From positions 15,236 to 21,357 of the forward strand of contig MGUT01000028.1 in assembly GCA_001800095.1 (NCBI GenBank): 6,122 nt of DNA, given 5' to 3'. Positions 1-5,314 of the stretch are shown here, one piece after another. This stretch comes from Elusimicrobia bacterium RIFCSPLOWO2_01_FULL_64_13. Lineage in GTDB: Bacteria > Elusimicrobiota > Elusimicrobia > 2-02-FULL-39-32. The position numbers and the translations under genes are program-made. Below the pieces are notes generated by a model that was given only the letters and a program-made list of their open reading frames with translations, was not told where the DNA came from and ran no database searches. How positions within the stretch are numbered: the stretch's first letter is position 1; every line of letters begins with the position of its first letter.

Positions 1-1649
1 CGGGGACCGCGGCGGCGGCGGTCTTCCTGGCGGCGGCCGTGGGCCTGGCCGACGGTTCACCCGCAGATTGGGACGACGTGTCCCTGTGGGAGATCAATCC
101 GGAAGCCGGGAGTTCCATCGTATTGAGACAGGTCTCCTGCGAGTCCGGAGACGGCATCGAGCTGAATTACGCCCTTCGCCCGGGGTCCGACAGCTGGGCC
201 GAGATCCAAATGCCCTTCCGGGGCTCCTGGAGCGAGAAGGTCCCCGTGACGTTCCGGCTCAAGGCCGACTCCTCCGCGTCCCTCGAGATCAAGCTCGAGG
301 ACGAGGACGGGACCACGTTCATCAGAAGGGTGGACCTGAAAGACCGCTACAAGGACTGGGAAAGGATCGTCGTTTACCTGAACTCCCTGCGTCACGCCTG
401 GGGCGGGGACCGGAAATTCGGCGATCTGGCCCGGGTGTACCTCGCCGTGGCCGGCCGCGGAAACGGGACGTTGTGGCTGGACCAGGTCGGGCTGGGAAAA
501 CCCGGGCTTAAGGCGTCGTTCTCTCCCTTGGGGCCCGACCTCGATCCCGACCGCAAGAAACGCGGCTTCGGTTTCCGGCAGAGACGGCACAAGGAGATGT
601 CCCCCGAGGACCCTCTCGTCTACGAGTGGATCAAACGGATTCAGGACGAATCCTCTCCCGATAAAAAGCTCCTCCCTTCCATGGAAGACGGGGTCTTCCA
701 GACCTTCAACAACTCTCTCGCGGCCATGGCCTTCGTCCTGAAGGGGGACCGGGAACGCGCCGAGAGGATACTCGATTTCTATTCGGACTCGGCCGATCCC
801 GGCAACAAGGACCCCAACCTTCAGAACTTCTATTACATCGGGCAGGAGCGGGGCTTTTTCCAGAACGCCGTCCTCAAGGGAGGAACGAGCTCCGTTTACG
901 CGGCCCAGCCGGGGAGCGACCGCTGGACCGGCGACATGGCCTGGCTCCTCATCGCCTATCAATACTACGGCAAGGTCCATGGCCCGGACCGCTATCAAAG
1001 GATGAGCGGGCTCCTTAAAAACCTGATCCTGTCCTTCTACAAGGAAGCGCCGCCCGGCGGCTACATCCGCCACGGCTGGCGCAATGGGGACGCGAAGATC
1101 CATGAGGACGCCGGCCACCCGGAGGGGAACCTGGATTGCTACGCGGCTCTGCGCCTGGCCGGAGAGGAGAAGACCGCGGCCAAGATCCGGCAATGGCTGG
1201 ACGCCAACCTCGAGGGGGACGGCCTCCCGCTCGACCTCTACACCTGGCGCGCCCTGGCCTACGGAAAGGAGGCCGCGGCGGTCCTCGACGTCCCGGAACA
1301 CGATTTGAGGTTCCGCAAGATCCTCGAGGTCCGCGGCCAGCCCGTGATGGGGTTTTTCCACACGGGCGCCGACAGCGCCGAGAACATCTGGCTGGACGGG
1401 ACGGGGCACATGGCCTGCGCCTTCTTCGAAGCCGGGACCGCCCCGCGGGGGAACTTCTACGCGGACCAGATGGACCCTTTCCTGATCGAGCGCAACCTCG
1501 GGGGCGTCATCACCAAGGCCCTGCCCTATACGGCCAACCAGCTCGGCGGGTACGACTGGGTGGACCTGAAAAAGGGATTCATTTCTCCCGCGGTCTGGTA
1601 CATCTTCGCGAAGAACCGGTTCAACCCTCTGAAGCTCGAGACACATTAA
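1..1649 (+). CDS. Secreted protein with beta-sandwich domain and six-hairpin glycosidase-like domain (5' partial)
   Basis: The reading frame is open to the left edge (first full codon at 3). A GTG at 39 could be read as the start, but the codons before it encode an alanine/valine-rich hydrophobic run (AAAAVFLAAAVGLA) followed by DG. This is the core and cleavage region of a signal peptide, so the true start lies before the window. Counting from the GTG, residues about 25-155 look like a carbohydrate-binding-type beta-sandwich (alternating strands, ending in GTLWLDQVGLGKPG). Residues about 190-530 are helical and rich in Trp, Tyr and Gly, with segments such as RWTGDMAWLLIAYQYYG and ENIWLDGTGHMACAFFEAG that resemble the (alpha/alpha)6 six-hairpin glycosidase fold. 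I infer an exported sugar-acting enzyme or a non-catalytic relative; substrate and catalytic acids cannot be assigned. The TAA stop is 16 bases before the CsgG-family gene, suggesting an operon. Confidence 0.75.
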   Translation, partial: GTAAAAVFLAAAVGLADGSPADWDDVSLWEINPEAGSSIVLRQVSCESGDGIELNYALRPGSDSWAEIQMPFRGSWSEKVPVTFRLKADSSASLEIKLEDEDGTTFIRRVDLKDRYKDWERIVVYLNSLRHAWGGDRKFGDLARVYLAVAGRGNGTLWLDQVGLGKPGLKASFSPLGPDLDPDRKKRGFGFRQRRHKEMSPEDPLVYEWIKRIQDESSPDKKLLPSMEDGVFQTFNNSLAAMAFVLKGDRERAERILDFYSDSADPGNKDPNLQNFYYIGQERGFFQNAVLKGGTSSVYAAQPGSDRWTGDMAWLLIAYQYYGKVHGPDRYQRMSGLLKNLILSFYKEAPPGGYIRHGWRNGDAKIHEDAGHPEGNLDCYAALRLAGEEKTAAKIRQWLDANLEGDGLPLDLYTWRALAYGKEAAAVLDVPEHDLRFRKILEVRGQPVMGFFHTGADSAENIWLDGTGHMACAFFEAGTAPRGNFYADQMDPFLIERNLGGVITKALPYTANQLGGYDWVDLKKGFISPAVWYIFAKNRFNPLKLETH

Positions 1650-1651
1650 CT

Positions 1652-1657
1652 GGGAGG
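1652..1657 (+). promoter_or_regulatory. Ribosome binding site of the CsgG-family gene
   Basis: GGGAGG lies 8 bases before the ATG at 1666. It is a strong Shine-Dalgarno match and supports that start. It sits in the short gap after the upstream stop codon, consistent with co-transcription. Confidence 0.7.
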
Positions 1658-1665
1658 ACAAAACC

Positions 1666-2289
1666 ATGAGGCGCGCTGCCGGACGGGTCGGGTTGGGGCT
1701 CCTGTCGTTCATCGCATTTTTGGGTTGGTCTCCGCGGGCGGCCTGCGCCCCGAAGGGCGAGAGGCCCATCGTGGCCGTCATGCCCTTCGCCTATAACGCT
1801 GACCAGGCGGAATACGCCGGCACGGAGAAGGGTCTGGAGGAAGCCCTCGAGGCCGATCTGGTCAAGACGAAAAAGTTCAGGATGATCGAGCGGGGACGCC
1901 TGGGCGTCCTGCTTCAGGAAGCCGGCCTCCAGCAGACGGGCGCCGTCAGCCCGGAAAACGCCGTCCAGATAGGCAAGCAGCTTGGAGCCCAGGCCTACGT
2001 TCTGGGCTCGGTGACGTCGGTGTCGGTCCGGGACGAGTGGCGCAGCGTCAAATTCGCGGAGAAGACCACCCGGTTCGTCGAAATAGCCGCGGAAGCCAAG
2101 CTCGTCAGCGTGGAAACGGGGGAGATCCTGGCGTCGGGGAGCGCCGTGGGCAAGTCGAAGACGGCGGAAAAACACGCTTTCGGTGGGAAAGTCGGGGACC
2201 TGGCCTCCGTCAAATCCATGACGCAGAAGGCCTCCCAGGCCCTTTCGAAGAGGCTCGCCAAGGACCTCGTCAAGACCTACCTAAAATAG
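1666..2289 (+). CDS. CsgG-family envelope protein
   Basis: This 207-residue protein has a cleavable signal peptide (MRRAAGR, hydrophobic LGLLSFIAFLGW, then probable cleavage after ACA at residue 28). The mature part begins with IVAVMPF (35-41), a typical first strand of the CsgG/FlgO/LpoB-like fold. FRMIERGRL (71-79) and LGAQAYVLGSV (106-116) follow in the usual CsgG order, then paired strands around AEAKLVSVETGEILASGSAVG and a C-terminal amphipathic helix. The family includes outer-membrane secretion channels (CsgG) and periplasmic accessory proteins. At this length, and without a clear lipobox (the residues before Cys27 are RAA), a soluble periplasmic or peripheral protein is more likely than the curli pore. 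It probably shares a transcript with the exported protein upstream. Its stop is only 5 bases from the stop of the convergent receiver gene. Confidence 0.8.
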   Translation: MRRAAGRVGLGLLSFIAFLGWSPRAACAPKGERPIVAVMPFAYNADQAEYAGTEKGLEEALEADLVKTKKFRMIERGRLGVLLQEAGLQQTGAVSPENAVQIGKQLGAQAYVLGSVTSVSVRDEWRSVKFAEKTTRFVEIAAEAKLVSVETGEILASGSAVGKSKTAEKHAFGGKVGDLASVKSMTQKASQALSKRLAKDLVKTYLK

Positions 2290-2294
2290 GAATT

Positions 2295-3494
2295 TCAGGA
2301 CGGGTTGGATTTGCCGGGAAGGGATTCCAAGGGGTGGCGGAAAATCAGCCCGCTGCCTTCCGAGACCGTCCAGAGGCTGCCCGGGCCGAGCGCGATGCCG
2401 GAGAGTTTCCTCGTTCCATCCTTGTGGGGCTCGAGCTGATAGACCTGGCTGACGACGAAAAGGTCGTTGTCGTAGGCCAGGCGGTACACCGACCTGGTTT
2501 CCTCGTCGGCGATCCATAGATCGTTCCCGATCCAGGCCATTCCGACCGGGTTCTTTCCGGGATAAGGATAGGCGACCTCGCTCCCCAGGGCGGAATCCAT
2601 CCGGTGGCGGGATATTTTATTGGACCTCGAATCGCAGGACCAGAGATTTTTCCCGTCCCAGGCCAGGGCGGAAGGGTGCAGGTCCGCGAACCGGTAGGTG
2701 TCTCCGACCGCGAGGGTCTGCGGGTCGTGCCTGCGCACTGTCCCGTCCTGGCCGACCGACCAGAGGGACCCGTTTCCCCAGGCGAGGCTCAAGGGGACGA
2801 AATCTGACTGGAGATAAAACTTTTCCATCGTGAGGGCCTGGTCCGCCTTGTGCTTGTAGATCATCTGGGTGGTCCAGTCGCAGGTCCAGAGGTTCTGTCC
2901 GTCCCACGCCACCCCGGTGGGATTGTTGTAGGGCAGGCTGAACTGCAGGGGCAGAGCGTCCGTGGAAACGCCGGGAGCCGGTTTGCGCAGGCGGAGGACG
3001 CCGAACGCGGCCAGCCCGAGAAAGATGGCCCCTCCCAGGAACAGGGCCGCCTTGGGGACCGGGCTTTTCCGCGGGGTCTTCTTGCCCGAGACCGGTCCCG
3101 ACGGGACAGCCGCAGCCGTTGGGGCGACCGAGAGGATCTTGTTCAGACTCCCGATCAATTCGTGGATGTTGAACGGTTTCTGGAAGTAGGCCACGACGTT
3201 GTGCTTCATGGCCTCGCGCATGGAGTCCGGGTCCTTCAGCACGGAGATCAGGACCACCGGCAGGGAGGGATTGATGGTCTTGATCCTGGCCAGGGCCTCC
3301 AGCCCGTCGAGCTTGGGCATGGTGATGTCCAAAAGCACCAGGTCCATCCCTCCCGCCTGGATCTTCTCGATCGCTTCCAGGCCGTCCTCCGCCGTCATGC
3401 TGTCGTAGCCGTTCAGCTGGAGGGCCTTGATGAGGAGCTCGCGGACGTGGACCGAGTCCTCCGCGATCAGGATGCGCTTTTTCGCCTTGGCCAT
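2295..3494 (-). CDS. Receiver (REC) domain protein with one TM helix and C-terminal beta-propeller
   Basis: This 399-residue protein has a complete CheY-like receiver at 5-121: acidic pair E12/D13, phospho-acceptor D56 in LVLLDITMPKLDG, S84 and K106 in the KPF motif. A basic, proline-rich linker (about 124-148) leads to one hydrophobic helix (about 149-167, ALFLGGAIFLGLAAFGVL). The C-terminal part, 185-399, contains five repeats of the form GxAWxGxxLW, with the LW pairs at 202, 244, 284, 326 and 374. This is a YVTN/SMP-30-like beta-propeller. There is no DNA-binding or enzymatic output domain. The basic linker suggests the receiver is cytoplasmic and the propeller outside the membrane. A phosphorylation-controlled envelope protein, or one where an external propeller signal reaches the receiver, is inference. 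The ATG at 3494 lacks a clear Shine-Dalgarno sequence. The gene is convergent with the CsgG gene and divergent from the methyltransferase. Confidence 0.85.
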   Translation of the reverse strand: MAKAKKRILIAEDSVHVRELLIKALQLNGYDSMTAEDGLEAIEKIQAGGMDLVLLDITMPKLDGLEALARIKTINPSLPVVLISVLKDPDSMREAMKHNVVAYFQKPFNIHELIGSLNKILSVAPTAAAVPSGPVSGKKTPRKSPVPKAALFLGGAIFLGLAAFGVLRLRKPAPGVSTDALPLQFSLPYNNPTGVAWDGQNLWTCDWTTQMIYKHKADQALTMEKFYLQSDFVPLSLAWGNGSLWSVGQDGTVRRHDPQTLAVGDTYRFADLHPSALAWDGKNLWSCDSRSNKISRHRMDSALGSEVAYPYPGKNPVGMAWIGNDLWIADEETRSVYRLAYDNDLFVVSQVYQLEPHKDGTRKLSGIALGPGSLWTVSEGSGLIFRHPLESLPGKSNPS

Positions 3495-3575
3495 GATATA
3501 AGATATAGCATTTTAAGGGCGGGAGGGGAACGGTCGCCGCGGTCCGGCGTCAAATGAGACGGAACTTGGGGACGA
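3495..3575. promoter_or_regulatory. Divergent intergenic region with AT-rich promoter-like core
   Basis: This gap separates two divergent genes, so it should hold both promoters. Its only AT-rich part is next to the receiver gene. On the minus strand TGCTATATC reads as an extended -10 box only about 7 bases before the ATG, which would give a nearly leaderless message and would explain the lack of a Shine-Dalgarno site. On the plus strand TGATATAAG (3494-3502) is also an extended -10 match for the methyltransferase. No good -35 element is visible in either direction. Confidence 0.3.
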
Positions 3576-4283
3576 ATGGGCATGTCATCCAAATCAGTGG
3601 TATTGGAATACCTGGCGTCAAGAGGCGCGGAGTGGACGTCCCTTTTCGACGTTCCCTGCGGATCGGGCGATTTTCTCGAGGAAGTCGGCAGGCGGCACCC
3701 GGGTCGGAAACTCCTCGGCGCGGACATCGCCGCGCCGGAGCGGAGGGGATTCGATTTCATCCGGTTCGACGCCTCGAAGGATTTTCCGATCCCCCCCGCC
3801 GCCAGGTTCGACGTCATCACCTCGATCAGCGGGGTGATGGAGTTCGACAACACCTCGGGCTTCATCCGGAACTGCCTCGAGCGGCTGAACGAGGGCGGCG
3901 CTCTCGTCGTCACCAACGACAACTGTTTCACGGTCCGCGACCGCCTCTCCTACCTCTTGATCGGGCGCCTGCGCAGGTTCCCGCTTCTCCTGGAGGCCGG
4001 GACGCCCACGTACCGGCACGTCCCCCTGCAGGAACTCTGCAAGATCTTTTATGAGCAGGGCCTGCGCTTGGAGAAGGTCAGATACGTGGGTTTTTTCCCG
4101 GAGGACTTCCTCTTCCTCCCGCTCGCCCTCCTCCTTTACCCCCTGCAGCTCGTCCATCTCCTCACGCGCCGGTCCAACGTTCCCAGGCCGGAGAGGATCC
4201 GCCTCTTCCCCTTCCGCTCCCTGCTGGCGAGGCACTACGTCTTATTTCTCTCCCGCGTCCTCGACAGGGGTTTGAAAAAATAG
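3576..4283 (+). CDS. Class I SAM-dependent methyltransferase
   Basis: The 235-residue protein has the class I methyltransferase signatures in order: motif I LFDVPCGSGDF (23-33), the acidic end of strand 2 in LLGADI (D50), FDFIRFDASKDFPIP (59-73), motif IV FDVITSISGVMEF (78-90) and the post-motif LNEGGALVVTND (104-115). The C-terminal half has a hydrophobic segment at about 178-196 (FLFLPLALLLYPLQLVHLL) between basic patches, which could attach it to the membrane. This pattern occurs in methyltransferases of polysaccharide or lipid-linked sugar pathways, but the substrate is unknown. A TGA at 3555 in frame limits the start to ATG 3576 or ATG 3582; the GGGGA at 3568-3572 is better spaced for 3582. 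Codon use matches the GC-rich upstream genes, so it belongs to the chromosome and not to the cassette downstream. Confidence 0.8.
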   Translation: MGMSSKSVVLEYLASRGAEWTSLFDVPCGSGDFLEEVGRRHPGRKLLGADIAAPERRGFDFIRFDASKDFPIPPAARFDVITSISGVMEFDNTSGFIRNCLERLNEGGALVVTNDNCFTVRDRLSYLLIGRLRRFPLLLEAGTPTYRHVPLQELCKIFYEQGLRLEKVRYVGFFPEDFLFLPLALLLYPLQLVHLLTRRSNVPRPERIRLFPFRSLLARHYVLFLSRVLDRGLKK

Positions 4284-4331
4284 GTAGAATCGACATGGGG
4301 GAACAAACGACGGGCACACCGCTTTCTTATG

Positions 4332-4373
4332 TGGCCCCTCTTCTTATTCCTTCAGATTTAAGGAATGGGGCCA
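4332..4373. repeat. Bulged hairpin 1 (inverted repeat)
   Basis: TGGCCCC (4332-4338) pairs with GGGGCCA (4367-4373). ATTCCTT (4346-4352) pairs with AAGGAAT (4360-4366). This gives a 7-bp outer stem, a 7-base pyrimidine bulge on the left side only (TCTTCTT), a 7-bp inner stem and a 7-base loop. It lies about 50 bases after the methyltransferase stop. The next T-run is about 18 bases further on, so it is not a canonical intrinsic terminator. It shares its interior with the hairpin at 4426-4461. Confidence 0.65.
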
Positions 4374-4415
4374 TAAAAATGGCTTAAGAAGTTTTTTATA
4401 AGGTTGTTTTTATGG
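4371..4415. repeat. 9-bp inverted repeat linking the two hairpins
   Basis: CCATAAAAA (4371-4379) is the exact reverse complement of TTTTTATGG (4407-4415), with 27 bases between. Its left arm overlaps the right foot of hairpin 1, and its right arm overlaps the start of the outer stem around hairpin 2. These structures therefore exclude each other in part. The function is unknown. Confidence 0.45.
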
Positions 4416-4426
4416 GCGGGTGGCGG
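4412..4426 (+). repeat. Short extra copy of the tRNA-Leu 5' end
   Basis: These 15 bases are identical to 4496-4510, the start of the partial tRNA-Leu gene with two bases before it. The tRNA-derived part is GGGCGGGTGGCGG; match stops on both sides. It begins exactly 84 bases before the partial tRNA, and 84 bases is also the visible length of the complete tRNA gene. It could be a trace of an earlier insertion at the same site, or chance in a region rich in GGCGGG. Confidence 0.5.
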
Positions 4427-4471
4427 CCGATTTTCTTATTCCTCGAATTAAGGAAATCGGCACTGCCCGCC
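4415..4471. repeat. Bulged hairpin 2 with outer GC stem
   Basis: GGCGGG (4415-4420) pairs with CCCGCC (4466-4471) around an internal loop. GCCGATTT (4426-4433) pairs with AAATCGGC (4454-4461). Inside are a left-hand bulge TCTTATT, a short CCT/AGG stem and a 7-base loop, the same plan as hairpin 1. The CCCGCC arm could instead pair with GGCGGG at 4499-4504 in the start of the partial tRNA. A run of 7 T (4485-4491) lies 13 bases after the stem, too far for a standard terminator. Confidence 0.55.
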
Positions 4472-4496
4472 AGACTTAGGACACTTTTTTTAAGGA

Positions 4497-4536
4497 TGGG
4501 CGGGTGGCGGAACTGGCAGACGCACAGGACTTAAAA
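4497..4536 (+). repeat. 40-bp direct repeat, left copy (attL-like)
   Basis: It is identical over 40 bases to 6038-6077, with an offset of 1,541. The match ends precisely at the last base of the anticodon loop. The anticodon stem as inverted arms around a 7-base loop is the usual core-site layout for tyrosine recombinases that use tRNA genes. Confidence 0.85.
4498..4536 (+). pseudogene. 5' half of tRNA-Leu (left attachment site remnant)
   Basis: These 39 bases match 6039-6077 of the complete tRNA-Leu exactly: 5' acceptor strand, D-arm, 5' anticodon stem (CAGGA) and the whole anticodon loop (CTTAAAA). At 4537 the sequence changes to AGCGATTT and no 3' half follows, so this copy cannot make a tRNA. 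It is best read as the attL-like half left on the chromosome side after an insertion in the anticodon loop. Confidence 0.85.
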
Positions 4537-4632
4537 AGCGATTTATCTCTCTCGAGACCTACCTTAAACTTTAACTTTCCGTCGAGCTGTGTAAAACCGA
4601 GTGCTATGGAGTTTAGTGGAATTAGCCCAAAT

Positions 4633-4653
4633 GTGTGACACCAGTGTGACACC
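4633..4653. repeat. Tandem GTGTGACACC repeats, 11-base period
   Basis: GTGTGACACC occurs at 4633-4642 and again at 4644-4653, a spacing of 11 bases or about one helical turn. Each unit contains the small dyad GTGT-G-ACAC. They lie about 100 bases inside the left end of the element. Paired sites on one DNA face suggest protein binding, for example integrase arm-type or excision-factor sites. This is an inference from position and spacing only. Confidence 0.45.
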
Positions 4654-4672
4654 CAAAAATACCGCTTTTTGG

Positions 4673-4715
4673 ATATAAATTAGTAATTTGCAAATTGCAA
4701 ATTACTAATTTATAT
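4673..4715. promoter_or_regulatory. Perfect 43-bp palindrome, probable operator of the two-gene operon
   Basis: Arms of 21 bases (4673-4693 and 4695-4715) are exact reverse complements around a single central base (4694). The centre contains TTTGCAAATTGCAAA and the flanks contain ATTAGTAA/TTACTAAT. It covers the predicted -35 element and abuts the -10 element of the promoter of the downstream operon. The first product has a DNA-binding fold, so repression by that protein, as in AbiE and other toxin-antitoxin operons, is the simplest reading. Confidence 0.75.
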
Positions 4716-4723
4716 GCTATACT
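4695..4723 (+). promoter_or_regulatory. Predicted sigma70-type promoter of the cassette operon
   Basis: -35 TTGCAA (4695-4700) and -10 TATACT (4718-4723) are separated by 17 bases. The -10 is extended by TGC immediately before it. The start of transcription would be near 4730, giving a leader of about 54 bases before the ATG at 4784. The -35 lies in the right arm of the palindrome, so a bound repressor would block it. Confidence 0.6.
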
Positions 4724-4772
4724 TTAACCATGACCGAATTTCAACGAGGAAATGGTTGTACAAAGTCGTTAT

Positions 4773-4776
4773 AGGA
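4773..4776 (+). promoter_or_regulatory. Ribosome binding site of the winged-helix gene
   Basis: AGGA lies 7 bases before ATG 4784. An in-frame TAG at 4772-4774 excludes any start further upstream, which fixes this start. Confidence 0.6.
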
Positions 4777-4783
4777 AAAAACC

Positions 4784-5314
4784 ATGAGATCCCTAAATGG
4801 AATCAAACCCCAAGACATTTTGATCTTGCTGAAAATACTTGTACGGGAAGATCGTCCAAAATGGAAGAGCATGGATCTGGCTCAAGAACTGGGACTTTCT
4901 CCATTTGAAATCAGTGTTGGCTTAAACCGATGCCTCTCATCCCATTTTCTGGACGCCTCAAAAAGAAAATTAATGAAGTCGGCCTTTTTAGAATTTATCC
5001 TGCATGGATTAAAATATGTTTATCCTGTCCAACCCGGTCCGGTTTGCCGCGGCATTCCCACTTCACATTCAGCTCCACCCTTAGCTAAAAAAATCGTTTC
5101 CAACAAGGATGATCAATATGTGTGGCCTGATAGTGAAGGAACTATGCGAGGGGAAGCTATCGAGCCCATCTATAAAACCGCGCCTTTAGCAGCTAAAAAT
5201 GATCCCCAAATGTATGAGCTTCTTGCATTGGTTGACGCAATCAGGATGGGGAGGGCTCGAGAACAAGCAGTAGCATCCAACGAACTCAAAAAGAGATTTA
5301 AAGTCGCTTCATGA
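4784..5314 (+). CDS. Winged-helix-type protein, putative antitoxin/repressor partner of the nucleotidyltransferase
   Basis: The 176-residue protein starts with a helix (PQDILILLKILV, 9-20), then a helix-turn-helix-like segment at about 31-56 (DLAQELGLSPFEISVGLNRC), resembling MarR/winged-helix N-termini. A middle part follows with EFILHGLKYVYPVQPG and RGIPTSHSAPPL, then a conserved-looking PIYKTAP and a C-terminal helix (YELLALVDAIRMGRAREQA). From memory this arrangement recurs as a small uncharacterised family next to nucleotidyltransferase genes; I cannot confirm this here. It is not a clear AbiEi, whose C-terminal domain is different, but its place before an AbiEii-like gene is the AbiEi position. 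The likely role is to bind the 43-bp palindrome and repress its own operon, and perhaps neutralise the partner. It overlaps the next gene by ATGA. Base composition is more AT-rich than the chromosomal genes. Confidence 0.75.
   Translation: MRSLNGIKPQDILILLKILVREDRPKWKSMDLAQELGLSPFEISVGLNRCLSSHFLDASKRKLMKSAFLEFILHGLKYVYPVQPGPVCRGIPTSHSAPPLAKKIVSNKDDQYVWPDSEGTMRGEAIEPIYKTAPLAAKNDPQMYELLALVDAIRMGRAREQAVASNELKKRFKVAS

Noticed and set aside
1741..1755. Lipoprotein signal (Cys27) in the CsgG-family protein
   Set aside because: The residues before the cysteine are RAA instead of a lipobox such as LAG; cleavage after ACA by the ordinary signal peptidase fits better.
57..1781. Long minus-strand open frame (574 codons) opposite the exported protein gene
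   Set aside because: It is a shadow in GC-rich DNA: its product is low in recognisable motifs and rich in Pro, Gly, Arg and Val. The plus strand has signal peptides, domains and a good ribosome site.
2280..2290. Small hairpin CCTA-AAA-TAGG between the convergent genes as a terminator
   Set aside because: The stem is only 4 bp, overlaps the stop codon, and has no following T-run.
2850..3557. Plus-strand open frame of 235 codons opposite the receiver gene
   Set aside because: The minus strand encodes a complete receiver with all catalytic residues; this frame gives an Arg/Gly/Gln/Asp-rich product without any fold signature.
4415..4491. Hairpin 2 plus T-run as an intrinsic terminator of the methyltransferase
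   Set aside because: The T-run is 13 bases beyond the stem and the stem is interrupted, unlike standard terminators; weak termination remains possible.
4600..4677. Short frame ending in MCDTSVTPKNTAFWI as the tail of a lost integrase
   Set aside because: No catalytic tyrosine or integrase motif is present and the frame is closed by a stop just upstream. The CDTSVT peptide only reflects the tandem GTGTGACACC repeats.
4714..4908. Open frame of 64 codons overlapping the start of the winged-helix gene
   Set aside because: Its ATG lies upstream of the predicted transcription start, inside the promoter, it has no ribosome site, and it overlaps a well-supported gene in another frame.
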